Below are positions 55,959-64,000 of a stretch of DNA of 64,000 bases, piece by piece. Positions within the stretch are counted from its first letter, which is position 1, and every line of letters starts with the position of its first letter. The notes beneath the pieces are model-generated. The model had not been told where the DNA came from, made no database searches, and saw only the letters and a program-made list of their open reading frames with translations. Source of the stretch: Diorhabda sublineata (taxonomy: Eukaryota; Arthropoda; Insecta; Coleoptera; Chrysomelidae); contig NC_079485.1 of assembly GCF_026230105.1 (NCBI RefSeq), positions 13,214,872 to 13,278,871 of the forward strand. The letters run 5' to 3'. The translations under genes were made by a program, and so were the position numbers.

Positions 55959-56290
55959 CTTTAATGTCAAATTGTGGGCCTTAATTTATAGAAGAAAGAA
56001 CTTATAAACGATTTATTCCACACTTCCAGAACGTTAGTTCAAAAATTTTCACTCTCTATTTTAAATGAAAATTCTATTCGGCACTACACGTTGAGGCCAC
56101 TAAACATTTTTTTTTGGATATTTTGACAGCTGTAACAACCGAAATCTACTCCACAGCCACCTGAACAACTCGACGTCAACTGGTTGTTGGTATTCTCCGC
56201 GCGATATAGAAAGGAAAAGTTGTTTGATCAAGTGGGCAGTGGGCGGTTAGGTTGCTTTGGTGCTGTCAGTGTTGTCACTGAACTTGAGGA
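55959..56290 (-). promoter_or_regulatory. inferred untranslated first exon and promoter of the ZP gene
   Basis: ZP coding exon 1 has its ATG immediately after an acceptor (TTTTCAG at 53856-53862 on the minus strand), so an upstream untranslated exon is needed. A consensus donor (AAAG then GTAAGA) ends at 55959. Upstream, 56100-56330 is the most GC-rich part of the neighbourhood and contains GTTCAGTGAC at about 56275 on the minus strand, close to the arthropod initiator TCAGT. Exact start is unknown. Confidence 0.45.
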
Positions 56291-56339
56291 TCGGTCGCGT
56301 TCGGGCGGTGGTCGGTTTTCGGAATAAACAGGGACGGAT

Positions 56340-57187
56340 CACACAAATTTTAATTTTCTATGAAATATATATCCAAAATAAACGTCATCGATTCGATTTT
56401 TAATACAGAAAAGTGAAAATAACAAAAAATTCTGTTTAACAATTCAATTTTAGCGTTATTATAGACTATAGATTTTATAATTTACAGTACGAAAATACCA
56501 GCACTCCCTCTAAATTATAAGCACCCCCTCGAAAATCTTAAATGAAATAGGGGGTTGTGTAGCACCTTATTGGAAATGGATTTTATTCCTCTGTTCAGTG
56601 ATATAAAGTTTTTTAAATTTGGTGCTACTATAATTAATTTTTAAGATGTTTTCCTTTCTTGCACAAAGCCCTATACTGAATTCAGCCTTCTGACGATTGT
56701 AAATGCGAATAACTGCAGTACAGACATTCTGTTTCTAAATATTCCAATGAAGATGTGAAGCTCCGATTTTGTTTAGTTTTCTTGCTTGCTCTATTCATGG
56801 TATTTTAGTATGTGACTGCTCTATTAACAAATAGTCGAAAGTCTTTTTTCTTAATAAGTTTATTAGCACATTCAAACAAATGCAGTGGATTGATAGAGAA
56901 AGTGTGTACACATGGGAGTGACCGCGATGTTTAGCCCAAACTCGACTGATTCTGCATTTTTTTCTTTCAAATAATTTATGTCGTAGTTTAGTTTAAACAT
57001 GGCGGCCGCTCTGATGTGTCCACACTGTCTGTATCTATACAGACAAATTGAAACTTCTTCCATCTATAAAATAGTAATATAACTAACTGCATAAATATAC
57101 TTGAATATAAAAGTGCTAGATGACGCTACTTATTATAGTTATCTAATTTTTTTTTGTTTTTATTAATTTTTCACAAAATTTAGTATT
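56340..57187. repeat. intergenic stretch with a dispersed repeat (56480-56640)
   Basis: 56480-56640 pairs in inverted orientation with 40855-41010. The remainder, to the FAIM stop codon, has no recognised gene. Confidence 0.5.
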
Positions 57188-59843
57188 TTAAAAAATTATA
57201 TCTTCTTCTACGCATTTACCATCGACGAACAGTTGATGAACGACACCTTGTTTTTTTTGAGTTGTTTCGGCTCGTATTACAGCAAGAGTAGTGCCCATTA
57301 GGAAGCTCATCTCCGTGCCGTTACAGGTGAAATTGCATTCTGCTTCGACCAATTCGCCATTGACGTATATATTCAGCGTTTGCTTTTCTAAAATGCAACT
57401 AAAATCAATTTACGAAACCTAAATTTATCTATATTTATCTATATCTATTTATCTATATTTACCTATAATAATAAAATAACAAATTCGTAATTTTCAATAA
57501 ATGAGTGTTTGAGGTACTGTATCTCAAAAAAAAGTAATACTACGAATGTTAGAGCCTCCAGCTTAAAGAACAGCTTTTCACAAATGAATAAAATTGAAAA
57601 AACGACTTGTATATTTAATGTTTCATGAAGTATGGCATTATGACTTATTCGTAATTTTCGATAGATGAAACTTCGAGACAGTGTATCTCAAAAATTAGTA
57701 ATGATAGAAACGTGAAACTATAACTAAATCATCGAAAAACTCTTTTCAAATTGATAAAGCTGAAAATTAGATTTGTAAATTGAAAGTTTCATTAAATAAA
57801 TGCTAAATTATTGCTTAATGACATATTCGTAATTTTCAAAAAATGAAACTTTAAAACAGTGTATCTCGAAAACTAGTGATGAAATAAACGCGAAACTTCA
57901 ATTGACTCATAGAAAAGCACTTTTCAAATTGATAACGCTGGAAAGTTGATTTGTAAATAAAAAGTTTCATTAAATAAATGCTAAATCATTGCTAGATGAT
58001 ATATTCGTAATTTTCTAAAAATGAAACTTTGAGACGGTGTATCTCAAAAACTAGCAATGATATAAACGTGAAACTTCAAATGATTCATAGAAAAACTCTT
58101 TTTAATTTGATAAAGCTGAAAAGTAGATTTGTAAATTGAAATTTTCATTGAATAATTGTTAAATTAATGCTTAATGATATATTCGTAATTTTCAATAAAT
58201 GAAACTTTGAGACGGTGTATCTCAAAACTTAGTGATGATATAAACGTGAAAATTCAACTGGTTTATGAAAAAGCTCTATTCAAATTGGTAGACTGAAAAG
58301 TTTCATAAAATAAATGCTAAATTATTGCTTAATGACATATTCGTTATTTTTGATAATTGAAAGTTTGAGGCACTGTATCTCAAAAACTAGTGAGCCTACG
58401 AAAGTGAAATCCTCGTTTACTAATGAAATAATTTTTCTTAAATCGATAAATCTAGAAATTTATTCCCATGCTCAAGATTTTGGAATTTATCATCCAAATT
58501 ATAGAATTTCTGAAATAAATAAACACTGATTTACTGTTCTTGGTAATTTCGAAATTCTATCTTTAACAACACGGTGAATTACTAATTCTGTTCTTCAACA
58601 TAAAAGCTGTAGAGATAAGAGACTGTTATCTACTTCGAGAACCTAAACAGTGAACGAAATGTGAAGTTCCATTGTTTATAAGATGAATCGAGTATAAATG
58701 GCAACCGAGAAATGTGGATGCATCAAATTGGAAATAAAAACGTTTTAATTAAGAAAATGGAAGTTTGTTTTAACTTTGACCTATTTGGTAACGGTCGCCT
58801 TTGCTTTTCCAATCGAATCTTTAGAAAATATAAATGGTCAGCTATAAGTATATTCCAATAAAAAGAGAAAGAAGGTAACTTTTTTGAAAATATTTTTGAT
58901 AATATAATTAAAATCCATTAAAGATTAAATATGTGAAATAGTTCTTTTGGATCTTATTTTTCTTGAAACGATATTTTTTTTCAGAGACTTAACATGAGGA
59001 ATAGATCAATTAGATGGATCATATGGTCTAAAGCATGGGAATCCCACGGACTTAAACCTGATTCTTTCGGAGGACGTTTGGATTATATCCACAATCCAAC
59101 TGGTCTCATTGGTTTCGTAGGTACCAATAGAACCCCCGGATGGGGAACCGATGTTGTCGCAGGAGGGAAAAAAAGTCACTGGGGGAAAAAGTGGAGCGAT
59201 GACGTCACCGGGCAATATGGAAGGCATTTTGGAGGCCCTGGAGGTACTGGGAAACCTAATATATTGGTATTGATATTGATTAATAAATTGTATTTTCATG
59301 CATTATATTATTGTGAATCTTACAAACTATAAAACGCAGAAAAAATTTTGTATTCTTCGTTTTTTTTTATATTAGGGACATCCTGTATAAGAAATTCGAT
59401 AATACCGAAGACGATCCTGTATCGCTTTCCTTCGGTTATAACAGCCCAACTTCTTATAGCTTGAGATTGTTTTTCTGTGAACTTTTCTAGAGGTTTTCCG
59501 TCTACTAAAAGACTATAAGAAAATGCAAAATTTGGTATCGGGTCGACTTTCAAAAGACATTTCGCTTCTTGTTTCCCTAAATAAAATTCTTCGTCTCCTA
59601 CTAGCTTAAACATCCAATCTCTCCTGAAAATTTCCTAAAACAAACGAAATTTGATATATACACTAACTTATTTCACGAGGACCTTACGACTCCATCAACT
59701 CTTAAGACTCTTTTCCCGCTTTTTGTTCCATGTTCGAATTCGACCGTATGAACACCATCTAATAATGGAACACTCCAATAAGCTACCAAATTATTCCTCT
59801 CTTGTGATTCTGATTTTTCTAGTGAAGCATTTTTGGCCTCCAT
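57188..59843 (-). CDS. Faim: FAIM, Fas apoptotic inhibitory molecule 1 homologue
   Basis: Three coding exons on the minus strand, 59683-59843, 59406-59623 and 57188-57387, give 192 residues, against about 180 in mammals. Exon 1 reads VAYWSVPLLDGVHTVEFEHG then TKSGKRVLRVDG. Exon 2 has RRDWMFKLVGDEEFYLGK and RSWAVITEGKRYRIVF. Exon 3 has LNIYVNGELVEAE and QLFVDGKCVEE. All fit the two beta-sandwich halves of FAIM. FAIM is a soluble cytosolic protein linked to resistance to apoptosis and protein aggregation. The exon 1 donor that keeps frame is AAG then GTCCTC, six bases downstream of a stronger-looking GTAAGG that would give a stop; this junction is the weakest in the model. The 2018-base second intron holds a satellite array and an opposite-strand gene remnant. 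ATG at 59843 was chosen as the first in frame. Confidence 0.92.
57440..58510. repeat. 178-bp satellite array in FAIM intron 2
   Basis: About six units. The anchor ATTCGTAATTTTC occurs at 57483, 57647, 57825, 58003, 58181 and, changed, at 58339; three successive spacings are exactly 178. Other shared phrases are GTGTATCTCAAAAACTAG and CGTGAAACTTCAA. The outer units are more diverged than the inner ones. Confidence 0.92.
58757..59283 (+). pseudogene. attacin/diptericin-like small secreted peptide, frame-disrupted
   Basis: Lies inside FAIM intron 2 on the opposite strand. An open frame 58994-59332, right after a TTTTTCAG acceptor, contains DSFGGRLDYIHNPTG, NRTPGWGTDVVAGGKK and YGRHFGGPGGTGKPN. 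The HFGGPGGTGKPN block resembles the C-terminal glycine-rich domain of attacin and diptericin antimicrobial peptides. Near 58760-58820 another frame encodes a signal-peptide-like FVLTLTYLVTVAFAFPIES, but the only ATG (58757) is one base out of frame with it. After GTGKPN the open frame turns hydrophobic, and a different frame gives YIGIDID and a stop at 59283, as expected for the end of such a domain. No splice pair joins the two halves cleanly. It is therefore a young pseudogene, or a real gene with sequence errors. Family assignment is by eye. Confidence 0.5.
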
Positions 59844-59959
59844 TTGGATTCATAACATCTAGAAAAGTGTATATCAATAAATAACGATTTTTTGAATACC
59901 CTCTGTATAAGTATAAGAACTAGAATCTCTGGAGTGGTGTAGCATTAATAGTTTCTTAA

Positions 59960-61130
59960 TAAAAAAATTAATGCCCTGCAATTTTGTAGGTATTGTAAAC
60001 CAATATCACGCGATGTCCACTTTTTCTAAATGATTTTTTATTGAAACGAATTCTCATTGGCTGCTTCCCAGATGGTGCGCGATAGCACACTTTGTAGTCT
60101 TTACATCATGCGTTCAACCATTGAAGACTAATGTCACGCGACGACCATTTTTCGTCCAAATGATTTTTCATCAAAATGAAACTTCTTCAGTAAATTTTAA
60201 AAATGAGCTACAGTACTAAATAAATCTTATCAATTTTGATATGATTATAATCAATTGATTTGTTTCTAATAGATCGCTTTGGATATTGTTTTCTTTATTA
60301 TTTATTTACTCAAATCCAATTTAACCATTTTCCGTCCAAATTATTTCAAGTTTATAAAAAAGTTAGCAAATTATCTTGAATGCTATAATAAGTTGTTCGA
60401 TTTTAATATGAATAATTTTGTAGAATTATTGAATTATACGAATTATTTTTTTTTTTTGAAAAGAAAATGTTAGAGGTAGTGCTCCATCTACATTCAATAA
60501 GTCAAGTCATAGAGAGCCATTTTTCATCCAAAATATTTCAACAAGATGTTTCAATTTTTAAAATGATATAGACGCTATAGGGAATCGTGTAACATTAATT
60601 TATTCATATAATATTCTAGTTTAATACATGATTTAGTTTTAGTTTTATTTCAGAAAGAAATTTTTGATATTGTGCGCCATCTGTAATTTAATAGCTCAAG
60701 CTCAAAGATAGAACCCTGATTCCGTTTATTTCGCATTTTAACACATTTTGATCATGAGCTCGAATTCCAAAATAGATTAATCGATTTTAATGTAGTTTTA
60801 TTAACTTATACGATTATATAGATTAATTAATTTCAAAAAGACATTGTTGATATTTCACGCCATGTACTAATCAGGTCTAATGAGGCAACCATTTTTCGTT
60901 CAAATTATTTAACATTCCAATGAAACTTCCAAAAATATTTAAAAATGAACTTTGATTCCTTAATACATTATTCGATTTCAATATCATTTCATTAAAATAC
61001 CTAATTAAGTAAAATTCTATTTCGTAAAGAAATTTTTGATATTGTTGCCATCTGCTATCCAATAATTTAAGTTTATTGTTACGGAGCAACCATTTTTCGT
61101 CCAAATAATATTTCAAACCAAAAAAATGTA
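59960..61130. repeat. diverged tandem array of about 185 bases between FAIM and FAH
   Basis: The phrase ACCATTTTTCGTCCAAAT recurs, with changes, at about 60025, 60151, 60331, 60523, 60895 and 61096; a further unit near 60710 is poorly preserved. Each is preceded by a GCCATCTG-like phrase and an AATTTAAGTC-like phrase. Spacing is mostly 180-200 bases. It is not clearly related to the 178-bp array. Confidence 0.7.
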
Positions 61131-61545
61131 TGAATTCTTGATATTATTCAAGTAATTAATTTAATCGGTGAATTTCTTTCACAAAAAGTATTTAGAAGTA
61201 AATAGTTTATAATGATATCGACAAATAATTATATCTACTTACCTTTTTATATATTTATAACATTTTGTATGATCTATTTAGATCTATAATAGCACTTTTT
61301 TATCACTAAAATGGTTTCCACAAAAATCTTTCCTCTTTTCAATTCACATTCTAGTTTAATTTCTAGGAAAATTGCCGAATCGATTTTATTTCTGTATCTA
61401 TGTTTGTATTGTATAGTTCGAACTATATCAATAATGAAAGACAAAAAATTTTATACGGGGTGCTTATGGAAAATACTGACCCATGTACGTGAAATTTTTA
61501 ATCAAACAAAAATTGGTATAAAATCAGTTTATTCGTAAGTTTCTT
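61131..61545. other. 3' flank of fumarylacetoacetase
   Basis: Should hold the 3' untranslated end of the gene on the minus strand. A TATACGGGGTGC motif at 61455 resembles the recurring transposon end. No other feature seen. Confidence 0.4.
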
Positions 61546-64000
61546 TTACAATTTTATAGATGGCAATAAAGTTCCTACACAAGTACCAAATCCAATATTA
61601 TATTCATCTCCTTCACAAACGGCTTTCATGGTAATTGTATCCCCGTCCTGGAGGAATTTTCTTTGAGAACCATCTAACAGAGTGAGTGGTTTCGTTCCCT
61701 TCCATGCCAATTCCAGCATAGACCCGAAAGAATCTGAAGTCTGTCAAGAATAATGAAATTTTTAAGTTTTGATCGTTCTTTTCTATTTTTTCATAATTTC
61801 AGTTTTTTATAAATCTACGACGAAACTATATAATTTTTATATAATTTTAAGATATTTAAAACAAGATTCAAATAATTTCAAAAATTCAAACTCTGACCTT
61901 GCTATAATAAAATGAAATTGTGCATTTGTAAAGGTCGCTTGACATGGTGCAAGACAACGTGCAGCAAATTACATGCAATTTCAGGTCAAAATATTGCATA
62001 GATGAATATTGCACAGAGCTAAAAAAATTCTAACCTCAATTTTTGTTCAATATTTTGTGTGAGTAACAAAATGAAGTGAAGTGCTAAGTGCACCACTGTC
62101 AATAATTATATATGCTGCTGTCTTGCTTTTGGAGCCTAAAGGAGAAGTTGGCTTTTGAGCCAAAAAGAAATTAGATTTATCCTTGGAATTGCTGATAAAA
62201 TTAGCACCTAATCGATAATATTGCAATTGCGACATCTTGCATGAAACAAACATTGTTTCATGCAAGATGTCGCACTTGCAATATTATCGATTGGGTGCTA
62301 TTTTTATTGAGTCTAAGTTTCAATTTTATAAAGAAATGAGTTTCTATACTGCTTATATTACGTTTTATTTTCCTCGGGAGTGTTTAAAATGTTTATTCAA
62401 CTATTATCAACTAATTTTTTTATGTTATCTCGTCTAATTTTCTAGCTAAACTGTCCATTAGACTCCAAAAGCAAAACAGAGGCAGATATAATTTACTTTT
62501 GGAATTAGAATGCAATATTTTTTGATCAAAAGCATGCAGATAAACTGACTTTCATAAAACTTACCTTATTTTCATTGTTGAACTATGTAAAAAATATTAG
62601 TAAAAATTTGAGGTTAGGAATTTGCTTACTTTTACTGTTTACAGAGACTTTATGCACGTTGTATTGCATTATGTCAAGCGGCCTTAATGTCAAACGACGG
62701 GCAATATTTCTCTATGTGATATTTTGATCTTGCAAGGAATTGCATGCAATTCCTTGCATGTTGTCTTTCATCATGCCAAGCGGTCTTTAAAACAGTTGAC
62801 TGCAATGAATAAATGCAAATCACCACGGAGTAATATCGGCAACCAGTATTGCTTCGAATAGTATGCTGGGTTCTCTATAATCAGACGATTCTCTTTATGG
62901 ATGGTTATATAATCTCACCAAACGATATCATTTTAATTTGACCCGAGCTGATTAATACACAATATTTGTATATATTTCAGCTTTATTATCGTCTTCAAAA
63001 TATGCTCTTATTGTAGCGACATCTATTAGACAGTGGTAGACTTTGAAAGTAGGTTATTTTTCTAAAATACGCGGCTAGCTTCGTGAATGTTATTTATAAA
63101 TTTTTGTGGTAATTTCATTTTAATGAGAATTAGTATTGAAATATTTCATAAATAGACATAAAAACATACTTCTCCACTTATAGTGCCACTTCCCAACAAA
63201 TCCCCAGGATTCATTTTACAACCAGTTATGGTATGATGAGCAAGCTGTTGTTTGGGAGTCCAATATAAATATTTAAAATTCGAACGACAAATCGTGGTAG
63301 AAACATTACCATCTTTAGCTGAAAATAAATAATTAAAATTAACATTGAATTGCTTTTCTAATTTTTTAATTTTTCTCTCTAATCTTTAGTCTTATTATGA
63401 GACGTTCCAATTACAATAATTTCACTTTAATAACAATAAAACACTCACGTGTTATGTCAACTTGTAGATTTATGTCGTAATTACACTTATCAGAGTGCCT
63501 CAGGTATGGTAAAGGTTGTGGATCTTGTGGGAAATTATCGGTTTTGAAAGGTTCCAAAGCAAACGTCGTAACAACCCAAGGAGATATCGTGGTACCTAAA
63601 TTTTTAGCCAAGAAAGGGCCTAAAGGAACGTATTCCCACTTCTGTATATCTCTTGCTAAAAAAAATTCTTAATATTATACAGAATATTGTTAGGAATCGA
63701 ATAAATACCGCTCCAGTCATTCATTAGAACGAAACCGAAGATATGATCTTCAGCCTTCTCGATTTTGATGGGTTCTCCAAGTTTATTGGCACCTCCAACG
63801 AAAAACGCCATTTCCAATTCGAAATCCATTAGTTTACTTGGACCAAATACAGGATCAGTTCCTAAAATTCATAATATGAAATATTATAAATCAAATTATT
63901 CATCTTGACATTTACCATCAGCTACTAATGTTTGTCCATTTGGTCTTCGAATAGGGGTACCAGAAATTACAATGGAACTTGCTCTGCCATGGTAAGCCAC
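61546..64000 (-). CDS. Fah: fumarylacetoacetase, C-terminal part (runs off the window)
   Basis: Five exons on the minus strand: beyond 64000 to 63916, 63709-63861, 63449-63655, 63170-63318 and 61546-61740. All junctions are GT-AG and in frame. The protein reads YHGRASSIVISGTPIRRP, MDFELEMAFFVGGANKLGEP, FGFVLMNDWSARDIQKWEYV, KNLGTTISPWVV, CKMNPGDLLGSGTISGE, FGSMLELAWKGTKPLTL and YNIGFGTCVGTLLP. These are the conserved core and C-terminus of FAH, including the H of YHGRASS and the metal-binding E.E region. FAH performs the last step of tyrosine breakdown, splitting fumarylacetoacetate to fumarate and acetoacetate in the cytosol. The N-terminal third is outside the window. Intron 4 (61741-63169) contains palindromic mobile DNA. 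Confidence 0.97.
62199..62303. repeat. long hairpin with a 3-base loop
   Basis: Arms of about 51 bases (62199-62249 and 62253-62303) are nearly perfect reverse complements around ACA; the central GCGACATCTTGCATGAAAC is fully paired. It is part of the MITE-like element and could form an extended stem if transcribed. Confidence 0.8.
62731..62758. repeat. perfect 28-bp palindrome
   Basis: TGCAAGGAATTGCA followed directly by its reverse complement TGCAATTCCTTGCA; no spacer. It lies near the right end of the MITE-like element in the FAH intron. Confidence 0.85.

Larger units (their letters stand above)
61930..62790. mobile_element. small inverted-repeat transposon (MITE-like) in FAH intron
   Basis: The left end AAGGTCGCTTGACATGGTGC (61931) and the right end CATGCCAAGCGGTCTT (to 62787) are inverted counterparts. 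CAAGACAACGTGCAGCAAAT on the left also matches, in reverse, TGCACGTTGTATTGC near 62656 and CATGTTGTCTTTC near 62758. There is no transposase. Two internal palindromes are listed separately. Confidence 0.65.

Noticed and set aside
57188..57400. A stand-alone small gene
   Set aside because: It joins in frame to 59406-59623 and completes the FAIM fold.
1..64000. CRISPR array or bacterial defence system
   Set aside because: The window is eukaryotic; tandem repeats present have no regular short repeat with unique spacers and no cas-like genes.

Overview
The window is nuclear DNA of an insect: spliced genes with short GT-AG introns, very AT-rich spacers, and a dense mix of mariner/Tc1, non-LTR and Copia-type transposon remains. 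A beetle is plausible from the gut-type chitinase and the transposon mix, but the sequence alone does not fix the order. Gene models below were built by joining open reading frames across splice sites that keep the frame; none was checked against transcripts.

Layout. 1-7000: decayed transposons (piggyBac-like, non-LTR, mariner) and AT-rich DNA. 7060-13600: a complete secreted chitinase (+), ten coding exons, with a TATA box and an untranslated first exon; three of its introns carry transposon remnants. 13600-16100: mariner and non-LTR debris. 16300-18900: two compact housekeeping genes facing away from each other across about 0.5 kb, metaxin-2 (-) and ribosomal protein L23 (+). 19300-25200: transposon debris and AT-rich spacer. 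25200-33070: a broken SNF2-family (TTF2/lodestar-like) gene present in pieces on both strands, with a Copia-type LTR element (26766-31026) inserted near the centre of an imperfect inverted duplication. 33600-34600: non-LTR remnant.

35450-56300 (-): a zona-pellucida (ZP) domain membrane protein with seven coding exons and an inferred untranslated first exon. Its long introns hold Merlin, IS630-type, Jockey, RTE, Tc1 and mariner fragments, a 0.9 kb foldback element, a 70-bp tandem array and low-complexity DNA. 57188-59843 (-): FAIM, three exons; its large intron holds a 178-bp satellite array and, on the opposite strand, a damaged gene for a small glycine-rich peptide resembling attacin/diptericin-type antimicrobial peptides. 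59960-61130: a second diverged tandem array. 61546-64000 (-): the 3' half of fumarylacetoacetase, running off the window.

The host genes do not form one pathway: chitin digestion, mitochondrial protein import, translation, apical extracellular matrix, apoptosis/proteostasis and tyrosine breakdown. The least explained items are the antimicrobial-peptide-like gene nested in FAIM, the rearranged SNF2 pseudogene around the Copia element, the intronic duplication in RpL23, and several long palindromes and satellite arrays.
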